NCBI RefSeq assembly: GCF_002005145.1
Contig: NZ_CP019698.1
Span: 682,001 to 746,000, forward strand
Reading direction: 5' to 3'
DNA: 64,000 nucleotides
From: Desulforamulus ferrireducens
Lineage (GTDB): Bacteria > Bacillota > Desulfotomaculia > Desulfotomaculales > Desulfotomaculaceae
This document shows positions 7,705-15,949 of the stretch, piece by piece. The notes under the pieces are model-generated. The model was not told where the DNA came from, ran no database searches, and was given only the letters and a program-made list of their open reading frames with translations. The translations under genes and the position numbers were made by a program. Every line of letters begins with the position of its first letter. The first letter of the stretch is position 1.

Positions 7705-8397
7705 ATGGATAATTACTTTGTGTTGGTAGTAGATGACGACAAAGAAATTCGTGACGCCATAGAGATTTATCTTAAGAATGAAGGCATCACCGTAATCAAG
7801 GCCAAGGATGGTATTGAGGCCATAGAAAAATTGCATGAGCATACCATCCATTTAATTATTCTAGATATCATGATGCCCCGTTTGGATGGTATTGCCACCA
7901 CCTTTAAAATTCGCGAGAAGCAGAATATCCCCATTATCATCCTCAGTGCCAAAAGTGAGGATACGGATAAAATTCTCGGTTTACAAGTGGGGGCGGATGA
8001 TTATGTGACCAAGCCCTTTAATCCCCTGGAGCTTATTGCCAGGGTCAAGTCTCAACTGAGAAGATACGTCACCCTGGGTACCTATGAAGGGAATAATAAA
8101 ATTATTAATATCAGGGGACTCACCTTGGACCAGGCTGCCAAGGAGGTTACTCTTAACGGTGAAGTGGTCAAATTAACCCCCACCGAGTATAAGATTGTTG
8201 AATTATTAATGACCAACGCCGGTCGAGTGTTTTCCATTAATGAAATCTACGAGCGGGCCTGGAAGGAACCGGGCTACAATCCGGAAAACACAGTGGCGGT
8301 GCATATCCGTAAAATTCGCGAGAAAATTGAGATTGATCCAAAGAATCCAAGATATTTGAAGGTGGTGTGGGGCATTGGCTACAAAATGGAAAAATAG
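7705..8397 (+). CDS. OmpR/PhoB-family response regulator (VanR-like)
   Basis: The 230-residue protein has a receiver domain with acidic pocket Asp10-12, phospho-acceptor Asp54 (LIILDIMMP) and Lys in VTKPF. It is followed by a winged-helix DNA-binding domain ending GIGYKMEK. It overlaps the sensor kinase gene by 23 bases, so the pair is translationally coupled. The family acts as a phosphorylation-dependent transcription factor binding direct repeats; such repeats stand just upstream. The signal is unknown. Ribosome site TAGGAGGTTG precedes ATG. Confidence 0.92.
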   Translation: MDNYFVLVVDDDKEIRDAIEIYLKNEGITVIKAKDGIEAIEKLHEHTIHLIILDIMMPRLDGIATTFKIREKQNIPIIILSAKSEDTDKILGLQVGADDYVTKPFNPLELIARVKSQLRRYVTLGTYEGNNKIINIRGLTLDQAAKEVTLNGEVVKLTPTEYKIVELLMTNAGRVFSINEIYERAWKEPGYNPENTVAVHIRKIREKIEIDPKNPRYLKVVWGIGYKMEK

Positions 8398-10600
8398 GGC
8401 CTCTTTGCTGGCCTGGCTGTTGCTGCTTACCTTTGGTCTCAGTGGAACTTTAGCTGCCCTGACCCAGGGTGATCATTATTGGCAAAGGGATTATTTTCAA
8501 ACCGAACAGTTTGCCAGCCGGCTTGATGAATTTACCGATTATCTAGCTATGTTTGAGCTAAATTATCTGCCCCCCGAAGAAATGAAACAGAGGATAACTG
8601 TTACCGCTGAAGAGATTGAAGAGCATCGCTATCGTTATGGAGATCTGCCAGAGCAGATAAAGGATATCAATAACCAGTATGAATATAAAATTCAAGAGGC
8701 TCAACAAAGCCAAAATAAAGAACTGTTAGAGTTTTATACTTCGGAAAGGGACAAGAAAATAGAGGATATCACCAACAACTTTAAAAGTGACGAGCATGTA
8801 AAGGTAAAGATAGTTGCCGAGAAAGAAAAAAGGGTTGATGAGTACTACCGCAACCTGGAAAAACATCGTAGTTATTTTGCTAGCTTAAAAACAGGGTTTA
8901 TCTACTACTTAAAGGACACCGCCACCGGAGATATTTATACCAATATAAGCGCCGGAAGTGAGACTGAAGTCAACCAGCTCTTTAACAGTAAAAATGTATT
9001 ATTTTTGCGCAGCTATCCTTCAGCCCAACAAGGGTATCTTCCCGGGACTAATAACCATTATCGAGTGGAAAAATCGGAAATCATAGACGACATCCTGGCT
9101 AATCAAAGGGAGAAGGTGTTTGAAGGCAAGATTGCCGTACCCAAAACATTACCAGCCTCCAGCGTGTTGTTAGCCGACTATCGGCATTATCAGGAAAAGC
9201 AAAGAATTTATATCATCTATACCCTTAGTGCCCTGGGGGCGCTGCTGCTAAGCTTATTTGTTTATAAGAAAACCGAGCTTGTACCAATAAATGCCCTGGC
9301 TCAGTGGCAAGCCGGCTATAACCGTATCCCCCTGGATGTAAGTGCCTTGGCCTTGTTTTTTTCAGGTCTGATTACCCTAATCCTGCTAACCGGCAATAGA
9401 TTCCTGTACTATTATGATTACTCCTATGTTTTTATTAGAGATATCCTAATTAACTTGTTTTTTACAGCCTTTTTGATAGTGGTCACCTTTATACAGGGTA
9501 GGCTCTTTTTAGCAAGGGTCAAGGATTGTTCTAGCGTCCAGGCGGCCTGGTCCACAAGTTTACTGGCCAGGTTCTGTCAGGGCATCAAAGAAGCCTTTCT
9601 CAACCGTAGCGTGGGTACCCAGGTTTTGCTTATTTTATCGGTGGCCTTTGCCTTTGGTTTAGGAGCGGCTGTGGTGGTTGTGGAGCCTGAATTTATTCTG
9701 CTTTACGCACCGGCATTTTTGGTCATTGGCTTGCCGATACTTATGCTAATTGTCAAACGCACAGGCTATTTTAACCGGATTGTCCGCCATACCACGGAAT
9801 TAGCCCAGGGCAACCTGGAACCGGATTTGCCGGTGGTTGGCAAATCGGCTTTGGCAACCCTGGCCAGTAATGTCAATACTCTCAAGTATGGCGTGAAGGC
9901 TTCCCGTAGGGCACAGGCCAAAAGCGAGCGATTAAAAACCGAGCTTATTACCAATGTCAGTCACGATTTGCGTACACCCTTAACCTCCATCATATCCTAT
10001 ACAGAACTTTTAAAAACCCCGGATTTATCCGAGGAGGATCGTGAATCCTATGTGCAAATTATCGATCGGAAAGCCAAACGTTTAAAGGTGCTCATCGATG
10101 ATTTATTTGAGGCTTCCAAAATGGCCAGCGGCAGTATTGAACTGATGAAGGAAAGGGTAGATTTGGTCCAGTTGTTGGAGCAAACCCTGGCAGAGCACAA
10201 CGAAGCCATTTCTCAATCCACTTTGCAATTTCGGGTGACCAAGCCGGACAAACCTGTTTATGCCATTGTGGATGGTCAAAAGCTGTGGCGGGTATTTGAT
10301 AATCTGATTGTCAATATCCTCAAATACTCGCTGGAAAACACCCGGGTATATATATCATTGAAATCTCAGCCGGGTCAAGCCATCATGGTATTTAAGAATG
10401 TGACGAAATATGAACTGGGAGAGGATATTGAAGAGTTGTTTGAACGCTTCAAGCGGGGCGACACCTCCCGGCATACAGAGGGCTCGGGTTTGGGGTTAGC
10501 CATTGCTAAATCCATAGTGGATCTCCATGACGGTGATTTAGCCCTCGATTTGGATGGAGATTTGTTTAAGATAACTATAACACTTCCCACGCGGGATTAA
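8375..10600 (+). CDS. Membrane sensor histidine kinase with polytopic N-terminus
   Basis: The 741-residue kinase starts at TTG 8375 inside the end of the response regulator gene. Order of parts: membrane segment about 10-30; a long charged extracytoplasmic region 35-275 rich in Glu/Lys (likely coiled coil, MKQRITVTAEEIEEHR onwards); five further hydrophobic segments between about 280 and 460; a HAMP-like linker; dimerisation domain with His530 (NVSHDLRTPLTSI); N box VFDNLIVNILKY; G box GSGLGLAIAKS. All catalytic motifs are present. Several membrane segments between sensor and kinase are more than a simple two-TM VanS-type kinase has, suggesting membrane-embedded sensing. A terminator follows. 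Confidence 0.9.
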   Translation: MATKWKNRASLLAWLLLLTFGLSGTLAALTQGDHYWQRDYFQTEQFASRLDEFTDYLAMFELNYLPPEEMKQRITVTAEEIEEHRYRYGDLPEQIKDINNQYEYKIQEAQQSQNKELLEFYTSERDKKIEDITNNFKSDEHVKVKIVAEKEKRVDEYYRNLEKHRSYFASLKTGFIYYLKDTATGDIYTNISAGSETEVNQLFNSKNVLFLRSYPSAQQGYLPGTNNHYRVEKSEIIDDILANQREKVFEGKIAVPKTLPASSVLLADYRHYQEKQRIYIIYTLSALGALLLSLFVYKKTELVPINALAQWQAGYNRIPLDVSALALFFSGLITLILLTGNRFLYYYDYSYVFIRDILINLFFTAFLIVVTFIQGRLFLARVKDCSSVQAAWSTSLLARFCQGIKEAFLNRSVGTQVLLILSVAFAFGLGAAVVVVEPEFILLYAPAFLVIGLPILMLIVKRTGYFNRIVRHTTELAQGNLEPDLPVVGKSALATLASNVNTLKYGVKASRRAQAKSERLKTELITNVSHDLRTPLTSIISYTELLKTPDLSEEDRESYVQIIDRKAKRLKVLIDDLFEASKMASGSIELMKERVDLVQLLEQTLAEHNEAISQSTLQFRVTKPDKPVYAIVDGQKLWRVFDNLIVNILKYSLENTRVYISLKSQPGQAIMVFKNVTKYELGEDIEELFERFKRGDTSRHTEGSGLGLAIAKSIVDLHDGDLALDLDGDLFKITITLPTRD

Positions 10601-10604
10601 GAGA

Positions 10605-10632
10605 AAGGGGTTAGCAACTTTGCCAACCCCTT
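10605..10632. terminator. Bidirectional terminator-like hairpin
   Basis: AAGGGGTT (10605-10612) pairs with AACCCCTT (10625-10632), between convergent genes. The T-run is poor on the plus strand and modest (TTTCTCTT) on the minus strand. Confidence 0.6.
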
Positions 10633-10638
10633 AACTAA

Positions 10639-10875
10639 TTAAAACCTGTAATCCTTTTTCAAGCTGGAATGGTTCATTAGCCAGTAAATAAACATTCCAC
10701 CCACAGGCAGAATCAGGGAGATGGAAAACCACAGGAAGGGAGAAATGCCCAACGCAGACCGGGCAAGTGTTTTGGCATCCTGTAATACGATAACCGAGAC
10801 AGCTAAATGGGCAGCAAAAGCCAGGATTAGCCAAGCCCAAAAGATGCCGAGAGAAAAAGCTTCCAAGCCCACCAT
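10639..10875 (-). CDS. Small membrane protein, PLD nuclease N-terminal-like
   Basis: A 78-residue protein with two hydrophobic segments (about 5-32 and 45-67) and the pattern FLWFSISLILPVGGMFIYWLM. That pattern resembles the PLDc_N domain found in small bacterial membrane proteins and at the N-terminus of cardiolipin synthases. Function unknown. AAGGGGGT lies before the ATG. It may be expressed together with the overlapping upstream ORF on the same strand. Confidence 0.6.
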   Translation of the reverse strand: MVGLEAFSLGIFWAWLILAFAAHLAVSVIVLQDAKTLARSALGISPFLWFSISLILPVGGMFIYWLMNHSSLKKDYRF

Positions 10876-11063
10876 GTCGACCCCCTTAAAATACTGGTAA
10901 CTATAATTACTCTAAGGACCTTAGAAAAACCTTTTTTTGGTGGCAAGATGATACCGGGTCTAAGGTTCTTTTCTAAACCCAGGGCAGAAGTAAGCAAGGC
11001 CTTAACACCCAGACTAAAGGGCAAAACAGGAACCAGGTGTATGCCACCGTCAGTTTGCTGCAT
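10827..11063 (-). CDS. Doubtful small ORF, 78 residues
   Basis: A frame beginning with ATG behind a very good ribosome site (GGGAGGT, 8 bases upstream) and overlapping the next gene by 49 bases. The product (starting MQQTDGGIHLVPVL) has no recognised domain. The strong ribosome site is the only support; the region could instead be the leader of the PLDc_N-like gene or a decayed membrane gene, since another frame here is hydrophobic (YTWFLFCPLVWVL). Confidence 0.3.
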   Translation of the reverse strand: MQQTDGGIHLVPVLPFSLGVKALLTSALGLEKNLRPGIILPPKKGFSKVLRVIIVTSILRGSTWWAWKLFLSASFGLG

Positions 11064-11164
11064 TTTTCGCTACCTCCCAGGTGGATTTGGTCAATTTTTA
11101 GATGGTATAATGTAACTTGCAAATTGTCAAGGGATGTTCCCTGAGTAGGAGGTAATTTATAAGT

Positions 11165-11584
11165 ATGTATGTTTCGGAAAAAGAAATACAAATCCTCTAT
11201 GCGGATACAGATATGATGGGTGTAATCTACCATGCCAATTATCTCAAATGGTTTGAATTAGGCCGGACGCAGCTAATTATTGATGTGGGCTATGATTACT
11301 TGGAGATGGAAAGGCAGGGCTATTATGCGCCTGTTTATAATATTGAAATTACCTATAAGCGGGCAATTCGTTATGGGGAAAGGGCAGTGGTAAGGACCTG
11401 GGTAGAGAAAAATGATGGATTGCGAACCGTTTACGGCTATCAGATTGTCAATGGCGAGGGAGAAATATGTGTGGAAGGAACCTCCACCCATATTATTGTG
11501 CGGAAAGAGGATTTTAGGCCAGTCCAGTTCAAAAAAGTATTTCCGGCATGGTTTCAAAAGTATGAAGAAATTAAGAGGAAATAA
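11165..11584 (+). CDS. YbgC/FadM-type acyl-CoA thioesterase
   Basis: A 139-residue hot-dog-fold protein, full length for the 4HBT family. The catalytic region YADTDMMGVIYHANYLKWFE carries Asp16 at the start of the long helix. The second strand set, ITYKRAIRYGERAVVRTWVEK, is typical. YbgC-like enzymes hydrolyse short acyl-CoA or acyl-ACP thioesters in the cytoplasm. TAGGAGGT precedes ATG 11165, and a TATAAT box lies at 11106-11111 with a poor minus 35. It is a single-gene unit closed by a terminator. Confidence 0.88.
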   Translation: MYVSEKEIQILYADTDMMGVIYHANYLKWFELGRTQLIIDVGYDYLEMERQGYYAPVYNIEITYKRAIRYGERAVVRTWVEKNDGLRTVYGYQIVNGEGEICVEGTSTHIIVRKEDFRPVQFKKVFPAWFQKYEEIKRK

Positions 11585-11588
11585 ATGC

Positions 11589-11620
11589 TGCGGCACAACG
11601 CTAAGTTGTGTCGCATTTTT
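11589..11620 (+). terminator. Terminator after the thioesterase gene
   Basis: The 10-bp stem GCGGCACAAC/GTTGTGTCGC (one G-T pair), with loop GCTAA, is followed by ATTTTT. Confidence 0.88.
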
Positions 11621-11728
11621 CTAAAAAGCGCAATAATAAGAGAAATTAAGTTTTGAGCTGTCAAACAAACTCCTTTTGTAGTAGAATTTTCTTTGTGTCA
11701 TGAAGATAGCTCTTGATTGGGGGACTGG

Positions 11729-13069
11729 ATGATGATTATTGACAAAAGCAGTAATTTTAATGAAAAAGAGCTCAATTTTGATGAAATAGATCAGGGCTTT
11801 ACTACCAAGGAGGCCATTGCAGAAGCCAGACGTTGCTTAAACTGCAGCAAGCCCCAGTGTCGCACAGGCTGCCCCATTGATAATAATATTCCGGCCTTTA
11901 TTCAGGCCCTCTCCAAAGGGAATATTGGCGAAGCCAGGGAAATTATTGCTGAACGGAGCAACTTGCCGGCGGTTTGTGGACGGGTTTGCCCTCACGAGAA
12001 GCAGTGTGAGGGTCACTGTATTTTAAATAAAAAACAACAGGGTATCAAAATAGGCAAACTGGAAAGATTTATTGCTGATTTTGATGCGGAAATGGATCTT
12101 TCTAAGGAGAAAATGCCGGCCAAAACCAAAGGCAAGGTGGCAGTAATAGGTTCCGGCCCCGCAGGATTAACAGTGGCCGGGGATCTGGCTAAGGAAGGTT
12201 TTAATGTGGTGGTCTATGAAGCGGAAAGTGAACCAGGTGGTGTATTGCTCTATGGTATTCCCGAGTACCGCCTGCCCAAGGAGGTGGTGCGTCAAGAGAC
12301 CGAGCGTATCGCCAGTTTGGGAGTAACCTTCATTACCAACTGCCTGGTGGGGGAAAGCATCACCCTGGACCAGATGTTTGCCCAAGGGTTTGATGCTGTT
12401 TTTATCGGCACAGGTACTGCCTTGGCCAAGGATTTAACCTTACCAGGCAGAGAACTACATGGTATTGTTCAAGCCACTTACTTCCTACGTACCGTTACCC
12501 TATATAACCAGGGTAACCTTGACCGTAAAGAAGTGCCCGTGAATGAGGGGGATAAGGTACTGTTAATAGGAGCCGGCAATGTAGCCATGGACGCAGCCCG
12601 CACGGCTTTGCGCCTGGGAGCCAGTGAGGTAACCGTTGTTTATCGCCGTCAAGAAAGCGAAATACCCGCCTTAAGAGCTGAGTATGAGGGCGCTGTAGCA
12701 GAAGGCGTAAAATTTAGCTGGCAAACCTCACCCCTGGCCTTTGTGGGGGAAGGTGGGGTGCTTACCGGCTTGGAGGTGGCAAGTCCGGCGGGTAAAACCG
12801 TCCTCAAGGCGGATAAAATCCTGCTAGCCATCGGTTCCCGCCCCGCCGCGCGTATTGTTTCAACCACCACTGGCATTGAGGTAAATCCCGCGGGCTATGT
12901 CATAACCAAAGAGCGTCCCTACGGCATGACTACCCGTAAAGGTGTTTTTGCAGGCGGTGATGTGGTCCATCAACCTGCTACCGTGGTCCTGGCCATGAAG
13001 GAAGCCAAGCTGGTAGCCAAGGGCATCGCAGCCTATGTGGAGGCCAAGAAGCTGCTGGAGGAATGCTAG
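11729..13069 (+). CDS. NAD(P)-dependent glutamate synthase small-subunit-like flavoprotein (GltD/NfnB/SudA family)
   Basis: The roughly 446-residue protein has an N-terminal Fer4_20 domain (CLNCSKPQCRTGCP, then GRVCPHEKQCEGHC) that binds two [4Fe-4S] clusters. An FAD fold (VAVIGSGPAGLTVAGDL) and an NAD(P)H fold (VLLIGAGNVAMDAARTAL) follow. Members deliver electrons from NADPH to glutamate synthase, or act as the large subunit of NADH-dependent ferredoxin:NADP oxidoreductase or sulfide dehydrogenase. No large GltB or NfnA/SudB gene is adjacent, so the partner is unknown. The true start is one of two ATGs, 11729 or 11732, behind TTGGGGG. A terminator follows. Confidence 0.88.
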   Translation: MMIIDKSSNFNEKELNFDEIDQGFTTKEAIAEARRCLNCSKPQCRTGCPIDNNIPAFIQALSKGNIGEAREIIAERSNLPAVCGRVCPHEKQCEGHCILNKKQQGIKIGKLERFIADFDAEMDLSKEKMPAKTKGKVAVIGSGPAGLTVAGDLAKEGFNVVVYEAESEPGGVLLYGIPEYRLPKEVVRQETERIASLGVTFITNCLVGESITLDQMFAQGFDAVFIGTGTALAKDLTLPGRELHGIVQATYFLRTVTLYNQGNLDRKEVPVNEGDKVLLIGAGNVAMDAARTALRLGASEVTVVYRRQESEIPALRAEYEGAVAEGVKFSWQTSPLAFVGEGGVLTGLEVASPAGKTVLKADKILLAIGSRPAARIVSTTTGIEVNPAGYVITKERPYGMTTRKGVFAGGDVVHQPATVVLAMKEAKLVAKGIAAYVEAKKLLEEC

Positions 13070-13095
13070 GCTGATTATTAGGAACATAGATTAAA

Positions 13096-13135
13096 GGGAA
13101 GTGTAGTAAAACTGCATGCTACACTTCCCTTTTTT
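13096..13135 (+). terminator. Terminator after the GltD-like gene
   Basis: The perfect 11-bp stem GGGAAGTGTAG/CTACACTTCCC (13096-13106, 13119-13129) is followed by TTTTTT. It also forms the left end of mosaic repeat copy B. Confidence 0.92.
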
Positions 13136-13405
13136 GTCATTGGCCGTCGGCCTTCAGCCATCGGCCGTTGGTTTGGTTGGATTAAAACCTGGTACTTGTA
13201 TCACATTCTTCTGGCAATAAGATTATAGGAGCCCCCTCGCTGAGGGGGCTGTCGCGAAGCGACTGGGGGAGTTATGCTTTTGGGTCCAACTCCCTCCGTC
13301 GGCTTCGCCGACACCTCACTCGCCGAGGGAGGTTCTCAAAAAGGCCTATGGCCAATTATTTAAAGCCGAGGCCGACGGCCAGTTCGCATCATCCCTTTAT
13401 TATGT
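13096..13405 (+). repeat. Mosaic intergenic repeat, copy B (long form)
   Basis: Order of parts: terminator hairpin; GGCC words (13141-13169); a GGTTGGATTAAAACCTGG segment; then the CCCCTC module; a further GGCC block; and the right end GTTCGCATCATCCCTTT. The module holds stem-loops AGCCCCCTC/GAGGGGGCT (13230-13250), GTCGC/GCGAC (13251-13263), GTCGGC/GCCGAC (13298-13312) and ACCTCACTC/GAGGGAGGT (13313-13333). These surround a long-range stem GGGGGAGTT/AACTCCCTC. This explains the whole 369-base gap between the GltD-like gene and hcp; no gene is present. Confidence 0.85.
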
Positions 13406-13438
13406 AACAGTCACTTCCCTCATATAAGCCTCAGTAAG

Positions 13439-14818
13439 CTACTTGCTTTCCCCCAACATACGGGCTAGATCAGCTTGGGGATCGCCACTGATGAGATTGA
13501 GGTTAAAGTTTTGCTGCAGCACTTCTACTACACTGGGGTGCATAAACTCTGGCAGTTTGGGGCCGATGGTGATGTTTTTGACACCAAGACTCAGCAGACC
13601 CAGCAGAATAGCCACTGCCTTTTGCTCGAACCAGGACAAGACAATGCTTAAAGGTAAATCATTAACAGTCACGCCAAAGGCCTCAGCCAGGGCCTGGGCA
13701 ATGTGCACCGAGGATATGGAGTTGTTGCACTGACCCAGATCGATATAACGGGGAATATCCGTACCCTCGATATTACCATATTCCACATCGTTAAATCTAA
13801 ATTTACCGCAAGAAGTGGAGATAATGATACAATCCTTAGGAATGGAGATGGCCAGTTCCCTAAAGTAATCTCTACCTTTGGTAGGAGCATCGCAGCCAGC
13901 CACCACAAAGAAGCGTCTAATCTTACCTGCCTTAACGGCATCCACAATTAGAGGAGCCATAGGTAAGACATTCTGGTGGTGGAAGCCGGTGAGCAGGGTT
14001 TCCTGGGAGTCGATATTGGCCTCCGGCAAGGAAAGGGCTTTTTCGATAATGGGTTTAAAATCCTTGTTCTTAAGCTTGGTTGCTCCCTCAACGCCGGCCA
14101 CTAGATAGGTAAACATGCGGTCTCCGTAGGTTTTGTTGCGAATGGGCATGACACAGTTGGTGGTGGCCAGGATGGCACCAGGGAATTTTTCAAAGACTTC
14201 CCGCTGATCGTACCAGGCTTTACCAACATTACCCTTCAGGTGGGGGTATTTATGCAATTCAGGATAACCGTGGGCGGGCAGCATCTCTGAATGGGTATAA
14301 ACATTGATACCCTTGCCTTCGGTTTGTTTTAATAATTCTTTTAAGGCCAACAAATCGTGGCCGGTAACCAGTATGCAATGACCTTCTACTTTGTTGTTGG
14401 TTACCCGCACCGGCTTGGGGATACCAAGTTCCGAGGTGTGGGCCTGATCCAACAGATCCATCACCTTAACACAAGCGCTACCAACCTTAAGGCACATATC
14501 AATATGATCCTGCAGGTGGAAGTTGGAGTTAGTCAGTGTTAAAAACAAGGCTTCGTGGGTGATGGCATTAACCTCGGGGCTTTCATGCCCCAATTCCCGG
14601 GCGTGTACCGCATAGGCAGCCACACCCTTTAAACCAAGAATAATGGTATCCTGCAGGCTGGCAATGGTAGGGTCTTTGCCGCATACCCCAACTTGGGTGC
14701 AGCCGCCGGGAGGCGCATATTCGCACTGATGGCAGTGCATTTTGGTTGTTTTTTCAACCTCGGGTTTATTGGCGTCTTTTTCTCGACCAAATAGTTTGTC
14801 TAATACCACATTAAACAC
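13439..14818 (-). CDS. hcp: Hybrid cluster protein (hydroxylamine reductase), short class III-like form
   Basis: The 459-residue protein is about 90 residues shorter than classical Hcp. The N-terminal cluster ligands are Cys29, 32, 40 and 46 (C-x2-C-x7-C-x5-C). The hybrid-cluster ligands lie in TGHD, ATTNCVMP, VVAGCDAPTKGRDYF, STSCGKFRFND and LGQCNNSISS. The second helical domain between cluster and core is missing, as in the short Hcp class of thermophiles and archaea. Hcp acts in nitric-oxide and hydroxylamine stress. It lies downstream of asrABC on the same strand, separated by a strong terminator, with ribosome site AGAGGAG. A GTTA-N5-TAAC dyad (14837-14849) in its promoter region could bind a regulator. 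Confidence 0.92.
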   Translation of the reverse strand: MFNVVLDKLFGREKDANKPEVEKTTKMHCHQCEYAPPGGCTQVGVCGKDPTIASLQDTIILGLKGVAAYAVHARELGHESPEVNAITHEALFLTLTNSNFHLQDHIDMCLKVGSACVKVMDLLDQAHTSELGIPKPVRVTNNKVEGHCILVTGHDLLALKELLKQTEGKGINVYTHSEMLPAHGYPELHKYPHLKGNVGKAWYDQREVFEKFPGAILATTNCVMPIRNKTYGDRMFTYLVAGVEGATKLKNKDFKPIIEKALSLPEANIDSQETLLTGFHHQNVLPMAPLIVDAVKAGKIRRFFVVAGCDAPTKGRDYFRELAISIPKDCIIISTSCGKFRFNDVEYGNIEGTDIPRYIDLGQCNNSISSVHIAQALAEAFGVTVNDLPLSIVLSWFEQKAVAILLGLLSLGVKNITIGPKLPEFMHPSVVEVLQQNFNLNLISGDPQADLARMLGESK

Positions 14819-14889
14819 TCCTCTTAGGCTGTTTTTGTTAGTATTTAACGCAGTTGAATATCCATACCTACCTTTATATATTTCTATAT

Positions 14890-14935
14890 AAAACTAGCAG
14901 CCGCATCCCCTTTGCCAGATGCGGCTGCTAGTTTT
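14890..14935 (-). terminator. Strong terminator after asrABC
   Basis: A perfect 18-bp inverted repeat, 14890-14907 with 14918-14935 (core CTAGCAGCCGCATC), 10-nt loop. On the minus strand it ends in TTTT. It separates asrC from hcp. Confidence 0.88.
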
Positions 14936-14949
14936 AACTTTTCATCATG

Positions 14950-15936
14950 TTACTCTAAATGTATGTTGCGATCGTACATATAACCCCCAAAATCAATAAA
15001 GCTGGCTACCCTGGCCTGCGGGGGCAGTATGACATCCTTTAAAACTTCTTCTTTAAATATATTCAGCCCGGTACGATCCACAATATAGCCCACATGTTCC
15101 TTGGGCAGAGTTCGGTCAATATATTTATCAATGTAGCTATAAAGGTTGGCACAGACCTTTAAAACGGTCTCCCGGTCGACCCATTCTAGGAAACTGCGGG
15201 CAATGCGGGGGTTTTTCTTGCCGGTACGTCCCATGATTACCACCCGGAAATATTGGCCACCCCTGGTCCAAGCAGCGGTGGGACATTTCAGGACACACTC
15301 ACCGCAGCCAATACAACGCTTAGGGTCTCGTTTCACCCGATAGTTGTCAAAGGTAAGGGCACCGGTGGACACCTTCTGGCAGTTTTTCACACAGGCCTGG
15401 CAGCCAATACAGCGGTAAGATTCATACAGGGGTTCCACCTGTCCGATAATACCGATATCCTGCATATGTGCCTTAATGCAATCGTTGGGGCAGCCGGTAA
15501 TGGCAATCTTTACATGGGGATCGTTGGGGTAAATGGTTTTTTCCACATCCCAGGCCAAAGAGGTTGTGTCGAAGACTGCATTGGGGCACACCCGGTTGCC
15601 AATACAAGCAGAGACATTGCGTGTTCCTGCGGCTGGATAACCTAGGGAAGGATCAGTAAGGGAAACACCCTTGTCGATTTCCAACTCCTGCAGCAGGGGA
15701 ACCAGCAGAGCATTAATCTCTGCCATCTTGGAAAAGGGTATATCCGGCACCTCAAAACCCTGACGGGTGGTGAGATGAACGGTACCATTGCCATAACGCT
15801 CGGCAATTTCCTGCACAAGTGGCAGGAATTTTACCGGCAGGTGACCACCGGGCACACGGATGCGCAGACAGGTAAGATCCCGATGCTTGGTAATCCGCCA
15901 AGCATTTTTCATAACTTTTTTGGTATTCAGAGACAC
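14950..15936 (-). CDS. asrC: Anaerobic sulfite reductase subunit C (siroheme subunit)
   Basis: The 328-residue catalytic subunit of the Asr-type siroheme sulfite reductase, which reduces sulfite to sulfide in the cytoplasm. Siroheme/[4Fe-4S] ligands lie in CIGNRVCPNAV and CPNDCIKAHMQDIG. Two ferredoxin-type clusters follow: CIGCQACVKNCQK and CIGCGECVLKCPTAAW. The start is GTG 15936, because GGAGGTGATTAT precedes it and the protein then begins VSLNTKKVMKNAW, as AsrC proteins do; a longer frame reaching 16017 runs back into asrB and is not needed. It is the last gene of asrABC, 13 bases after asrB. Confidence 0.92.
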   Translation of the reverse strand: MSLNTKKVMKNAWRITKHRDLTCLRIRVPGGHLPVKFLPLVQEIAERYGNGTVHLTTRQGFEVPDIPFSKMAEINALLVPLLQELEIDKGVSLTDPSLGYPAAGTRNVSACIGNRVCPNAVFDTTSLAWDVEKTIYPNDPHVKIAITGCPNDCIKAHMQDIGIIGQVEPLYESYRCIGCQACVKNCQKVSTGALTFDNYRVKRDPKRCIGCGECVLKCPTAAWTRGGQYFRVVIMGRTGKKNPRIARSFLEWVDRETVLKVCANLYSYIDKYIDRTLPKEHVGYIVDRTGLNIFKEEVLKDVILPPQARVASFIDFGGYMYDRNIHLE

Positions 15937-15949
15937 ATAATCACCTCCG

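Noticed and set aside
10973-11233. 86-codon minus-strand frame across the thioesterase start
   Set aside because: It covers the thioesterase promoter and start codon, and only its last 30 residues look protein-like.
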